64,000 nucleotides of DNA from Rhizomys pruinosus (lineage: Eukaryota; Chordata; Mammalia; Rodentia; Spalacidae): positions 4,122,701 through 4,186,700 of the forward strand of contig VZQC01004693.1 of NCBI GenBank assembly GCA_009823505.1. Reading direction: 5' to 3'. The notes beneath the pieces were generated by a model. It did no database searches. It worked only from the letters and a program-made list of their open reading frames with translations, and had not been told where the DNA came from. Position numbers and translations under genes: made by a program. Of the stretch, positions 45,535 through 57,766 are shown in pieces (the first letter of the stretch is position 1; every line of letters starts with the position of its first letter).

Positions 45535-47853
45535 TTTAATTATTATTTTCTACTAAAAAAAACTTCTTCCAGCCTATACAGTGGAAAAAAAACCCACAAC
45601 AACAAAGAGAGAAACAAATGTCTTGCCATGAAGTCATCACTGGAGGCCGCAGGCTAAGGCAAAGTGGACATAAACCCTGAGCAAGGCATAGACCATCATG
45701 GATGTGGTGAGTTTCAGCCAGTTTGAACTACTCTGGGCTTCATTTTCCTCATCTAAAACAAAGGAATTATGTTAGTGAAAACTGTCCAGTGTCATACCAA
45801 CATCCCAGCTTTACAATGTAGCAACAGCACAGCTTTTGATATTTAACTCGGCCTCTTCTACACACGCACCTGACTTTATTTCATATATTTAGTCTATCGC
45901 AACTCTTCTCTACTTTTCTGTTAACTAAATCATGCAGTTAAATTCAATTAAGGCAAGGCCTTTTTCTCTGGGCACCAGCAGAGCAACCAGCTGCTGGCCA
46001 TTAGGGACCCTCAGATTCAGGTAGTTCTCCTTCAAAAACTAATTAGAGTTCTTACATGGAGATTTTTAACAAAAAGATGTTCTCTAAGAATAACTCTGAG
46101 GCAACAGGGACACAGTAATAACCAGCATTATTAGACAGCTGAAGAAAATATTGAACAAATTATCATACCTGCAAGTAAGCAGTTGGCAGATGCATTTTTT
46201 TTCTTAAACTTTCTTGTGAAGGAGTTAACCCATATCAACCCATTCCAAGTCTTCTTGGACACCTTCACCCTCATGAGTATGCAGTAGCTGGGTCTCTAGG
46301 ATGGTGCCTCTGAGCTTCTAGGGACACCGAGAGCACTGCAGACCCCAGCTCTACAGCCTTGGGACCAGTGTCCCGCTACTTGTAAAAGTGCTTTGTTTCT
46401 CTGCCTCTTCCTCCTTTATGGACCACTCTCCTGCCCACCCCTCCCCAGACTGAATTTCTGGTGGTTCCTTCTGCATGCTCCACACTACCCTGCCCTATAT
46501 CAAACAGTGATATTTCACATTTATTCTACCCTTTTCTCCAGCATAGATGGGCAAGAGTCAATAAAATAAGGGGCCAAGCTGTGTCATCAGTGAAGCCTTC
46601 CAGTGCACTTGTGCAGGCCATCATTTGAAGCTGCCCATAAAGAGTCTTTCACCTTTGATTTGTTTGGACTTACTGAAGAGGAGAATCTTAGTTCTCTGTG
46701 ACATTCCAGTTGAGAAGGACGAGTTTACAGGGCCACGCCCTGTAAAGCATGTCCACAGAAAAACCGAAGATCTTTCAGTAATTCACTTGCTTATCCCCAC
46801 ACCATGCCAAAGCCCAGAAACTCCTAACCCTTTCATTGCCAGTATCTTTAGATAACTATACCCGGTAATTACTGAGCACTTACTGTGATCCAAGCAATAT
46901 CCTGACTGCTTCTATTTATTTTTAGAACCATGCTTTGAGGAAGGCCTGCTTACTGCTCCCATTTCATTTTGACATATGAAAAGAATGTGGTCCAGAGAGG
47001 TTTACAAAACTTGCCAAAGCTAAAGTAGCAAAGCTTGGCACTAACATTAATAGTACAGATCAGAATCTATGTTCTCAAATTCTGCACCACCCTGCCTTTC
47101 TGTACTAATTCAAGATGTACAGTTTTCTTAGAATCTTGGTGGATGCTAGTAAGTCAGGGTGAGTCACATGGTTTAATTCCATAGAATAGCAAGATATTAT
47201 CTCAATTTCTTGACAAAAATCCATCTTTTTGGAGGTAGGCAGTGTAGTTTGTTATTTATTCTAATACAGCTGAAGGTGGCAGATCTGACTCTCCACACTA
47301 TACCATGATTTAGAATGAGAAAGAAAAAAAAATCATCTGCTCTGGGCACAGACACCTTGAGACAGTGCCATTTGAATATCAATAAATAATAACATAGGTA
47401 ATTAAAAAAGGATTGACATCATTTTAAAGAAAACTGGAATCCAAGGAGTTGAGCACAGCTTAGTAATGACAGGACAAAATTAAAACACTGATTTCCTTTT
47501 CATGGCTTTTTAAAGACATGGACAATGTCTGCTCTCTGTTGTAAGTGTACATATTAAACACACACACACACACACACTCCTGCCACTGTCACAGGGATTA
47601 TACTTTAAATAATGTTCTGTATGCTTTCCCTTTTTTCTAGAATGAATGACAAAGCAGAAGGTGAGGGGAAACCTGAGGTGTCAGCCACCATGTATCTCTG
47701 CCATCCCAATTCTAGGGAACAATCACTTCCCGTCCTCTCCTGGACTACAAAGTTCATGTGCAGAAGCCAGACGAAGGAGGGGTGGAGTGGGCAGCGCCAA
47801 GAGCTGGGAGTTGAATTTTGCTAAACTCAGCCATAGCCACAGTTCCTTTCATA
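45535..47853. other. single-copy, no gene supported
   Basis: Nothing recognised apart from a (CA)n at 47558-47577. Frames such as 46625-46855 have no recognisable domains. Confidence 0.4.
47558..47577 (+). repeat. (CA)n microsatellite
   Basis: Short CA dinucleotide run. Confidence 0.9.
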
Positions 47854-47862
47854 CAGAAAATT

Positions 47863-48096
47863 AAAAAAAAAATTTTTTTGTATGTGTATGAATATACTGT
47901 CTGCATGTAGGTTTGTGCACCGGTGTCGTGCAATGCTGCGGAGGTCAGAAGAGGGTCTCGGATTCCCCTGGAACTGGAGTTCTCCTGGAATTGGAGTTAC
48001 AGATGGTTCTTAGCCGCCATGTGGGTCTTGGGGATCGAACCCAGGTCCTCTGCGAGAGCAGTCGGTGCTCTTAACCACTAGGCTATCTCTCCAGCC
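47863..48096 (-). repeat. B3/B2-type SINE with internal duplication
   Basis: Target duplication CAGAAAATT at 47854 and 48097. Antisense. Body duplication present. Confidence 0.9.
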
Positions 48097-48675
48097 CAGA
48101 AAATTCTTTTGAAGTAGATAATCTTATTAGGCCCATTAAATTATCGAACTGTCTAGAATTGAATCTGGAGAGGAAGGCGACGGAAAGCCTAAGGCAGATA
48201 TGTAAATAACCTAGTCAGTCAGTCTTTAGGCCTCTTATGTGCTTTCTAAAGATGGCCACCAAACCCCTAATGCCAATGATTCTTTTCTATCATGAAATCC
48301 TTGCCAGATAATTTGCCTGTGGGAAAATGTTTTCTTCTCTTCCGTTTTGTATTTAAATATAATCAGTATAATCCCACAAGGTGAGAACTGCAGTTTCCAC
48401 AATGTGTTACTTTACATAAACTGATGCTAAAGTCTGAATAGACCTGGTTCTTTATAGTTCTATATAAACACTAGGATTCATCTTATTCCAGTATGAGAGA
48501 GTTGAACTGTATTGTACATAGTATTCTAATGCTACTCAAGTCTTTTTCTTCATTTCACTTTGACGGCATTACTTTTTGTTGCTGTACTTAATTGACTCAC
48601 ATTCTGAGAGTTTCTTTTTTTCCAGATAGGGAGCCAATGTCAGACCAAAGAATACTACCAGAATCCATAACTTTG
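48097..48675. other. no recognised feature
   Basis: AT-rich single-copy sequence. Confidence 0.4.
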
Positions 48676-49105
48676 TGAACCAATGAGTTTATTGGAGTTA
48701 CTTACAGGAGCAGAAATGACTCAAAGATGGATGCATCAACAAAAGTATCTCCCTGTCTCCTGCCCCCTCATCATGAGTGATGACTCACAAAAGCAGGAAC
48801 TCTGGGCCACACTCCACAACTTGCAGGTGGCTGAGCAGGTTGGTAAGTCTTTTCCAGGTAGCTCGGTTTCCACACAGCTTAGCTGGCTTCAGTTGCTTCC
48901 AGGCAGCTCTGCTGATCTACTTCTTCCAGGACTTCCAGGAAGCTCGCCTGGTCTACATGTCTCTCAGCAATCCTTAGGGCTTCGTATATGTGCTTGGGGA
49001 AGAAAGGACCTAGTCCACTCCGTCAATTTTAGGGAATTCCTGAAACAACGGAGTTGTTTACTTCCTGAGTTGAACCTGCTTCCCTGCAGTATGGAATAAT
49101 TTGCC
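48676..49105. repeat. possible unclassified interspersed repeat
   Basis: The start (CCAATGAGTTTATTGGAGTT) and imperfect internal repeats of a CCAGG(C/T)AGCTC phrase at about 48856, 48898 and 48930 resemble a rodent dispersed family, perhaps LTR-derived. A 138-codon plus-strand frame spans it (48683-49099) but shows no domain. I would not call it a gene. Confidence 0.35.
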
Positions 49106-50045
49106 TCTTCACTTTGCCTCTTCTCAAGCACCCTGTTGTTTGCCTTTTAAAAAGAACGTTTTGTTGTTTATTCAGCTTCCCTCCAAGATGGAAGATTTTA
49201 ATTTAGAGGAACTTGCTACACAACAGTCTTGTACATGGGTATTCTGATAGACTACTTGGTTTTCATCCCAGGTATAAGAAAGGAGCCTGGGCTACCTGTA
49301 ACCGTGGTTATGAGCTCTGGCCTGATCAGTACATGTAGGCTAATGACCAGATGCAAGAACTCTACTCATGTATACCGCAACTGGTTATCATGTTATGTTC
49401 TGTTTTAAAAATGTGAGCCTTTGAATTCCTCTGCTACGGTGACTGATTTTGGCTAAGGATCCTAGTTTTGATTGGATTTTGGACACATCAAACTGCAAGG
49501 TCACAGAAAGCAGGGTCTGATTTAGTACCATGGGATTGGAAAACCAACAAGAAGCATAGCATGATGGGAAGCCGGAAGTGAGAAAACAGAGAAAGGCTGA
49601 TGGAAAAGCAGCCAAGAGCCCATGCGGCTTCAGCAGAACGGCGGCAGCCATCCCTCCATCCTAAGGAGCGAGATCAATCCCCACCTCCCATCTTGGAAAT
49701 CACTTCTTTCTTCCACACTTTTGAGTCAGAACGTTCTATGTTTCTGTAATCATGCCTTCACAAACATTGTGACACACAGGAATCTCAACTGGAATCTCAA
49801 CAAGCTCCAGATAGATTTGTCATGTTTCTAACCAAATCTATATTTATATATAAAGATGGAGTAATAAGCTGTATGGTTAATTCGAGCTCTGTTACCACCA
49901 GGGTCGTCATTTGTGGAGCAGCAAATGCAATTTCAGGCTTGAAATAATTATTCTTCTAACTTGAATCTCTGCGCTCATACAGAGAGCTCAGTCAGATCAA
50001 CCAAATGATAATCCCAGAACTTGATATACACGTGGCAGACTTTCA

Positions 50046-50101
<56 letters not shown>

Positions 50102-51531
50102 TTAAAGTAAGCAGCACCACACAGTGGTGAGACAAGAAATAGCTAATGATTATCAGAAGCATTTGTTCCTTTGGGGACTGAGGACTGTTTCTTTTTAATT
50201 TTCCAGAATTTACATGTAATCAATGTAGTGTTACTTTTTATGGGGACACAAGCATTCTCATGTTTTTCACTTCTTGACAATAACAACTGTTGGCTAAATT
50301 TCAAGCCTATTTACAGATGATATTGTGAACAATGAAAAAATAGTTGTCATATTTTACCACGTATGGTTATGTTTATTGTAACCAAATGCATTTCAAAAAA
50401 CTCAATGATTAAAAAAATACTATTGCCTGAGGATGTTCTTTTCATCCTGTGACAAAGAGAAAATTTTATTACTAAATTTAATCTGCTGAAAATCAAATTT
50501 TATAACTGAAAAATTGGCACAAACTTAAACACAGGCTTTATTTGTTTAATGCTATTATGATGATTGCATTAACTGGGTGAAAGTAAAATACAACGCTGAT
50601 ATTAACATTTAACTGCAGGTTAGCTCAAAACGTACTCTGCATGTGAAGTATCAAACACAGGTGCAAAAATCACTTTTGCCAGGTCAGTCTAAAGACATGA
50701 TTCTTCAGTTACTGGAGTATGAAGACCCTAATTCCTAGAATGAATTCTATTTGTGTTGCAATAGGATGTTCATCTTTCCTGAACAATGCTTGATCTCTTA
50801 ATACTTCCGTGAACATCCTCAGTGGACAGCCTTCCTAGGCATTTCTCCATAAGTGAAGAGTTTTCAAGAGAACTTCAGCAGAATCACTGATGTCTAAAGA
50901 GCCATTTGCTCATTATTTAACTTTTTAAGCCTACTTGCTAGTGAAGAAACATGATTAGCAGCAGAGCTGCAAAATCATGTTTCTTCAAAATCTGAGTGAA
51001 GAAGAATGCACTGTAAGGATCAGGGAGCTCAGATAGCATCTCTGAATAGTTAACAGAACATGAAAGTAAAGACCGCCCTTACACAGCGGAGGTGGAACAT
51101 GAGAGATGCCAGTCCTAGGGGTTTTCAGTATTTTCATATTCTGCATATCTCCAGAGCACAAAGACAGGACAATCTTGTATTAGCTACATTTATTAATTTT
51201 CTCTATTCTTAATGTTTCTGGCATTTAAGGTATCTATTATTTGTGAAGGAAAGATGACCCTCACCCAAATTAATGAACATATAAAGCTAGTAAGAGTTTC
51301 CCTGCCAGATTTTTGTTCCTATGCAAAGCAACCAATCCAGACCCTGAGTGCAACAAAAATCTGTTCAATGAACTGAACTCTTACATATGAAGCCATTTCC
51401 TCTGTCCTAAATCACCAGGGCCAAGTCTGAGAAAACTAAGATCAGTCTGACAGTGCTGAAATTGTACTGCCAGCCAACCTTAAACCTGTTTCTTCTACTT
51501 GTTCCATTCCTTACTGAAAAGCCCAGTCAGG
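49106..51531. other. single-copy, no gene supported
   Basis: AT-rich. Contains a (CA)n tract at 50049-50099. Stretches near 50450-50640 are repeat-free and could be conserved non-coding sequence. Confidence 0.4.
50049..50099 (+). repeat. (CA)25 microsatellite
   Basis: Near-perfect CA run. Confidence 0.95.
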
Positions 51532-51728
51532 GGCTAGGGAGATAATTAATAATTAAGAACACTTTCTGCTCTTGCTGAGGACTGAAGGTTGGTTCCCAGC
51601 ACCTACATCATGTGGCTCACAATTGCCCATAACTTCAGTTCCAGGGGATCCAAGATCTGCTGGCCTCCATGGGCACATGCATGCACATGTCAAATATACA
51701 GACAAGCATAAACACATACACACATAAA
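51532..51728 (+). repeat. older B3/B2-type SINE
   Basis: Diverged tRNA SINE in sense orientation (GGGGCTAGGGAGATAATTAA start, TTCCAGGGGATCCAAGATCT in the body, A-rich end). Confidence 0.8.
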
Positions 51729-51741
51729 AAACACAAGAAAG

Positions 51742-51986
51742 GGGGCTGGAGAGATAGCCTAGCGGTTAAGAGCACCGACTGCTCTTGCAGAAGACCCGGG
51801 TTCGATCCCCAGCACCCACATGGCGGCTAAGAACCGTCTGTGACTCCAATTCCAGGAGAACTCCAGTTCCAGGGGAATCCGAGACCCTCTTCTGACCTCC
51901 GCGGCATTGCACGACACGGGTGCACAAACCTACATGCAGACAGTACATTCATACACATACAAAAATAAATAAAATTAAAAAAAAAA
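51742..51986 (+). repeat. B3/B2-type SINE, young copy
   Basis: Sense copy with A box GATAGCCTAGCGGTT, B box GGTTCGATCCC, the internal duplication and an A-rich tail. Target duplication AACACAAGAA at about 51730 and 51987. Inserted at the tail of the older SINE. Confidence 0.95.
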
Positions 51987-52124
51987 AACACAAGAAGGAT
52001 CTTGCCCACATTTTTTCCTGTCCTTCTCCCTTCTAACTGCCCATGGGGTTTAAAGAGGTGGCATCACTTGGTGTGCCTGCCTCCTGGATGAACCACACCA
52101 CTCAGAGTTATGAGAAAAATAAGG

Positions 52125-52266
52125 ATTTTTTTTTTGAGACAGGTTCTTCCTACAGCCCTGGCTGGCCTGGAACTCACTATGTAGAACAGGCTGGCCTTCG
52201 ATCCACAGAGATCCGCTTCCTTCTACCTCCTGATGCTGGAGCTAAAGGCATGCATCACCATGCCAA
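52125..52266 (-). repeat. B1 SINE (antisense)
   Basis: B1 body with GGCTGGCCTGGAACTCACTA and the ACCTCCTGATGCTGG region. Moderately diverged. Confidence 0.85.
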
Positions 52267-52324
52267 ACCCAAGAACTTCTTTCATAACAGCAGTCATTTC
52301 CATTACTATGTGTCTTATAGATCA

Positions 52325-53123
52325 TAAAAACAAATCCTGGGCATGTAAAATAGTTGCATAATAATGCAGGGCTCTGTATTTCCAGCCTGTTTTATAATTT
52401 TTTTTCTACTGCTCTGGCTTTTAACTGAGTTTAAAGTGGCTAATAATAAATATAGAAGTGATTAAATAACCAATCATTCATTTGGCAGTAATCAACAGTC
52501 GTCACATTTACGTATTTGCTCCACATGACCTGATAAGTTTGGCACATTATGACGTGTTGTATTTTGACTGAATAATTAACTTCCAGTTGGCCCAATAAAT
52601 TGCTTCCCTCTTCTCGTAGCTTGTGCCCAATTGACTCTGCTATTCAATTTCCTCTGTTGGAGTCAGAGTGTCCCAAGGCTCAGACCATTTCATTTGTATA
52701 ACTAAACACTATTCTTGTAGGGTTATATTTAATTAAAACACAGCAGCATTTAAGAGAAATATTTCACTTCTGGGATGTGAATCAACCTTTCTACTGTAAT
52801 TACTTTACAAACATCACACTGTGGCAAGATAGAAAGCAAAACAGATGTAATTTTGGAGTCATTATCTGAAAGACAACGAAGAAAATCATTGGAAGGAAGA
52901 AATGGTTTTTGCTTTTTTTTTTTTCATTGATTAAACCATGTACTAAATGCATCCACAAAATATCATCTATGGGAGATGCTTGCTCAGGTTTACTGCATTT
53001 AAATTTTGTTAAGGTCAAAAATCAGCTTCTGAATCTTGTATCTGAGAGTGGTGGGTATGTATTTAATATATTAAAATATAGCAATAATAATAATAATTAT
53101 ATGAATATAATAATATATTATTT
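52325..53123. other. single-copy AT-rich; candidate conserved element 52340-52800
   Basis: No repeats. Multiple TAAT/ATTA homeodomain-like cores. No gene. Confidence 0.35.
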
Positions 53124-53186
53124 AAGTCATTTTTGTTGCTATGATAAAACCACCATGACCAAGGGAACTTATAAAAGGAAGAGTTT

Positions 53187-53417
53187 GGGGCCGGAGAGAT
53201 AGCCTAGCAGTTAAAAGCACCGACTGCTCTTGCAGAGGACCCGGGTTCGATCCCCAGCACCCACGTGGCAGCTAAGAACCGTCTGTAACTCCAATTCCAG
53301 GAGAACTCCAGTTCCAGGGGAATCCGAGACCGTCTTCTGACCTCTGCGGGGTGCGCAAACCTACATGCAGACAGTACATTCATACACATACAAAAAAATA
53401 TTTTTTTTAAATAAAAA
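53187..53417 (+). repeat. B3/B2-type SINE with internal deletion
   Basis: Sense copy. Target duplication ATAAAAGGAAGAGTTT at 53171 and 53418. It lacks about 15 bp (the GCATTGCACGACACGG part) that other copies have. Confidence 0.93.
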
Positions 53418-53548
53418 ATAAAAGGAAGAGTTTATTTGAGCTTACAATCGATGGTTCCAGGGAATTAGAGTCCATTGTGGTGGGAGGCATGGTGGCTGGG
53501 GCTGGAGCAGAAAGCTGAAGTTCACATCTCACACTGAGCACAGGAAGT

Positions 53549-53549
<1 letters not shown>

Positions 53550-53595
<46 letters not shown>
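53550..53595 (+). repeat. (GA)n microsatellite
   Basis: GA run within URR1. Confidence 0.95.
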
Positions 53596-53598
<3 letters not shown>

Positions 53599-53760
53599 GA
53601 AACCGCAAGGCTTGTTAAACTCAATAAGTCTGCCCCCAATGACGTACTTCCTCCAACATGGCCACACTTTCTAAGACCTTCCAGAACAGTGCCACCAACT
53701 GGGGACAAAATATCTGAATACTTAAAGCCTATGTGGGACACTCTCATTCAAACCACCACC

Positions 53761-54158
53761 ATATATATATCTATTTATGTGCCCATAGGTGTCATACATA
53801 CATACATAGGAAACTGTTTTAGAAGTTCTACTTAGTTTGTATGGGAGTTAACATTACTGTGACAGGTGGTATATTAAGTTTACTTACATTTCTATTTTAA
53901 ATCTTGCATCAATTCATATAATGGAGCATATTTTCTTTCTCCTATTGAGGAAAATGAGGCTCCTTAGAGGTAAAAATTAATGTTCTGATTTATGTATCTT
54001 TTTCTAATTGATAGGTTTTTTTGTCATAGGAAATCTCAAATGGTGAACTAGATAATGACTTATGGTATTAACTGAGATTCCTTCTCACTTTCTTGATTTC
54101 CTGTGGATTTCCCCTTAGTGAGTTAGGTACTCACAAAGTTTCTCCTCAGGACTGTGAA

Positions 54159-54194
<36 letters not shown>

Positions 54195-54299
54195 GCAACT
54201 CTCACAGAGAAGTGCATGTCATATCCACTGGAACCCAGGCAGGAAAAAGCAACTGCATAGGCAAAGGCCTTTCACACTTGCTGTAGTGGGTCATTTACT
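53761..54299. other. no recognised feature apart from (CA)n at 54159-54193
   Basis: AT-rich. Contains a CA microsatellite. Confidence 0.5.
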
Positions 54300-54523
54300 T
54301 TTTTAAGATCATTAACTTTTATTTTATGGATATGACTGTTTGTACGCATATATGTGCATCACAAGCATACCTGGTGTCCATAGAGGACAGAACAGAGTAT
54401 TGGACACTTGAAGCTAGAGTTGCCTTCAATTGTGAGTTACCACATGGATGCCAGCAACCCAAACCCATGTCCTCTGAAAGACTGGCAAGGGTACTTAAAC
54501 ACCAAGCCATCTCTTCAGCTCCA
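54300..54523 (-). repeat. older B3/B2-type SINE
   Basis: Antisense, diverged, ending AAGCCATCTCTTCAGCTCC. Confidence 0.75.
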
Positions 54524-54699
54524 TCAGTTCCTTTTTAAATAAAATTAAATGCTAAGTAAAAATAATAAAAATGAAAAAAAGATGCGTGAAATGAAAAAAC
54601 TCAAAGTACTTAAAAAACTCCAAGTGTTAATTATTAAATTGTATTGCTATAAATTTTCAAAATTCTCACTTTCAATTTCTGTACCTAATCTCACTGAAA

Positions 54700-55050
54700 A
54701 CTGGCATTATGGTATCCTGTCCCTGAAATTCATATATTGAAATCCTATCCTCCTATGCAATTTTGTTAGGAGGTGGGACCATAGGAGAGATGATTAGATG
54801 AAGCACAGCTCTAAAGACTAGGATTAATGTCTATACAAAAGAAGCCAAGAGATCTGCCCTGCCTCCTCCACCATAGGATCCAGCAAGATTCACCACCCGT
54901 GGATCAAAAATCAGGCCTTCATCTGAAGATGAATCTCCAAATACCTTGATCTTAGACTTTGCAGCCTCTAAAACCAAGAAATTAATTTCTGTTGTTTATA
55001 AGCAATCTAGAGCAAAATATCTGTATCATTTTGTTATAATACTCTACATG
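54700..55050 (+). mobile_element. MaLR (MLT1/MST-like) LTR
   Basis: Typical order: TTAGGAGGTGGGACCATAGG, then GATCTGCCCTGCCTCC, then CCTTGATCTTAGACTTTGCA and TTTCTGTTGTTTATAAGC. Ancient solo LTR of the ERVL-MaLR group. Confidence 0.75.
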
Positions 55051-55104
55051 GATCCATTAAAAACATGTAAATTATTTGCGCATTAATACAATACCTGTAT
55101 GCCA

Positions 55105-55215
55105 TTTTGCTTGTTTGGTTGGTTGTTTGGTTGGCTGATTTAGACCCTAGCCTCACATTTGTAACACAGGCTAACCTGGAACTCAATACATAGTTTAGGC
55201 TGAGCCAGCATGCCT
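55105..55215 (-). repeat. old B1-like fragment
   Basis: Contains ACAGGCTAACCTGGAACTCA. Strongly diverged. Confidence 0.5.
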
Positions 55216-56629
55216 GATTTACATGCCATGCTTCTTACAGCACTGGTCCATGTGTAGGCTGGAGAATAAGTACCCAGATCCTTCTACACTTGTAAGTAGT
55301 GAAGAAGCTGTCAGGAGTTCTTAGCTTCTCGGTAAAGGACTAACCAGTTAAATGAATCTTATGATTGGATCCAGATCAACACAGGGATCATAGACTAGAT
55401 CATTGGAAAGCCATGGGAAGAGGTCAAGCATCTATGTAGATGGACTGGGGACAGAAGTTAATACCTAACCCTGGGTGGATGAGTTCCACTTCAGTGAAGG
55501 CCAGTGAGGGTGGGAGCACCACAGACCAGTTAGGAGAGCTTGGAGTACACCACTACTGTGTTATGCAGATTCCTCCAAGTAGGAAGGAATAAGGGGGCTG
55601 AGTAGTGAGTCTAACAACAAAAAAACTGCCCAATGACGAAATGACTATCTCTATTGGGGAAGATTCACTTTTCTTGTATAAAAGAGAACAAGGAACTCAA
55701 GCACTAAAGTTAATTTAATTCCAGATAGTTTAAAAATTGCATTTGTCAAAGGTGAGTATACATTTGGTAAAATATCATACTACTTGCATATAAATCATTT
55801 ACATTTTAAAGCAAAGATGATGGCCTAATGCAGAAAAGTAATTTTAAAAAGTATAATATTTTTATGAATTCTTTATAAGAATTTCTTCACTCAGGATGAC
55901 TGTTTCCAGTTCCATCAATCTATCTGACAATCATCCGGAATGTGGTAATGCAGATCCAGAAAGACAAATATCACATGTTCTCTCTCCTAGCTGAATGCCA
56001 GCTTTTAAATTAGATAAGCATGTTTCAGTTTGAAAGTCCAGAGAGGTCAAGAAATTAATGAACAGCCACAGGGAGGTTGCCACTATGGAGATTTCACTAT
56101 AAGGATGGCTTATCTTCTCTTTGAAGAAGAGTGAACTCTAATTTTCCTCATATTTATAGTAGTCAATGTAAGAGATGAAACTATAGTAAAAAAAAGATTG
56201 ACTTATAGTTATACCGGGAGGCGATAAAGACAGTGTCCCATGTCTGAAGATATGCCACTAAGGTTTAACATAAAGCCACCTATATGTGAATAGATCATTA
56301 GATTCAGCTGAAAGAGGTACTTGGTATTATTCACTGTGGTTTGCCAACATCCCAGTACCTTACATTAGAAAGCTGTAAAAGCCTCCAGTTTTCATCTTTA
56401 TTTGTGGACACTGACTCAACTAGCATTAACGACATGTATGTGGCCCCACGTTTTTGACGAATATACATGGATTTATTGTTTTAACATCTGAAACAAAATT
56501 AGAAAAGCCATGAGATGAATATTTTATACAGCTTTCACTACCTATTTTTTAATCTCCATACATATAACGACTTTCTGTTGGGTTATATTACTATACTGAC
56601 AAAAGGTAGCTGTCTGCAAAAACAGTTGT
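55216..56629. other. no recognised feature
   Basis: AT-rich single-copy-looking sequence. The 55870-55990 part resembles a decayed L1 ORF2 C-terminus (TTCCAGTTCCATCAATCTAT). Confidence 0.4.
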
Positions 56630-56800
56630 GAAAACAAAAATGCTCATGTTATGCATGTGGAGGCCAGATGAGGGCATCGAATCCCCTGGAACTGGACTTA
56701 CAGACAGTTGTTGGCCACCATGTGGGTGACGGGAATCTAACCTTAGTCCTCTGTAAGAGCAGTCAGTGCTCTTAAACACCGAGCCCTCTTTCCAGCTCCC
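56630..56800 (-). repeat. older B3/B2-type SINE
   Basis: Antisense, tail region missing; ends CGAGCCCTCTTTCCAGCTCC. Confidence 0.8.
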
Positions 56801-57271
56801 CACTTTTTCTCTTTATCTTTCAGAATAGTTAATGATGAATCCACGTTTTACATGACATGATCCAATAAGGAAACTGTTGAAAAGAAACGCGTACGTGTAA
56901 TGACCGAAATGTTCGCCCTTGCTCCTCATTTTCATTCTGTCAGTTGGAACATCCCAGCCTTAGTCTATGATTTTAAGTATGTGTTAAGAATCTTTTAGAC
57001 TTGACACACTTCAAAGCTGCTCTGTGAATTCTAAACATTTTCATGAAGTCTGTTGAATATTAAGTATCCCAGCCATCTCCTATGTGAAGATAACTGGTTG
57101 GCTTTCTTTAGTTGAAGTTTAATTGAATTCCACACATAAATTTTGTCTGTTTAGAGTTCACTGGCATGAAGATTTTAAGTAAAACCATGCTTTTCTACTT
57201 GAACATACTCATCCATGTAACAGTGACTTTTAATCAACCTTTCTCAGAACGGTCCCAATAAGTTGCATAAT

Positions 57272-57286
57272 ACACTAGGTGGCGCT
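57272..57286 (+). promoter_or_regulatory. CTCF-like motif
   Basis: The 15-mer ACACTAGGTGGCGCT matches 14 of 15 positions of the CTCF core CCASYAGRKGGCRSY, with the CpG intact. It lies in non-repeat sequence, so it is not one of the SINE-derived copies. Plus orientation. CTCF would anchor loops or insulate. Occupancy is untested. Confidence 0.5.
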
Positions 57287-57351
57287 GTAGCTTGAAATAA
57301 CAAATGAAAAAAAAATTGAAAACAGCTAAAATACCTATGAGAAGGTTGAAA

Positions 57352-57760
57352 TAGGGGGCGTGGTAGAATGTAAGGGCTGCGATTGGGGTGAATGGTGAAA
57401 CTACAGCAATGTAGTCTGGACACTCATTTGATCAACTTGATTGAACAAACAACCTGTCACCCCCCCACTGGATGGTGGGGCTGTAGGTGTTTGGGCACAA
57501 CAGCCTGCAGATAGGTTTTGCATGAAGGATGCTTGTACTCATGGATTATCACTTATAGCTAAAAATGAAAAAAAAAACTGAGAGAAAGATGCAGGACAGT
57601 TATGGCAGAATGCATGATCTGGGATGGGGTGGGGGTGGGGGGGGGAGGGAAAGGGAAATAAGCCTGAACTGAATTGGAAAAAATGTATGAAATGCACAAA
57701 GCATCAATAAAAACTAATTTAAAATAAATAAATAAATAAATAAATAAAAATTAAAAAAAA
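57352..57760 (+). mobile_element. 5'-truncated L1-type 3' end insertion
   Basis: Same family as 1-643 but starting about 270 bp further in. G-rich tract at 57616-57642 and an A-rich tail with AAAT repeats to about 57766. Confidence 0.85.
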
Positions 57761-57766
57761 AAAAAG

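Larger units (their letters stand above)
53124..53760 (-). mobile_element. URR1 hAT element with nested SINE
   Basis: Reverse complement of the URR1 layout seen at 17169. It starts CTATGATAAAACCACCATGA and ends GACACTCTCATTCAAACCAC. Interrupted by a SINE (53187-53417) and a (GA)n tract (53550-53595). Confidence 0.85.

Noticed and set aside
48683..49099. 138-codon plus-strand frame that might be a small gene.
   Set aside because: Lies in a probable dispersed repeat with internal short repeats and has no recognisable domain, splice context or promoter.
51742..51830. tRNA-like gene suggested by A and B boxes.
   Set aside because: It is the tRNA-derived head of a SINE, with target duplication and an A-rich tail.
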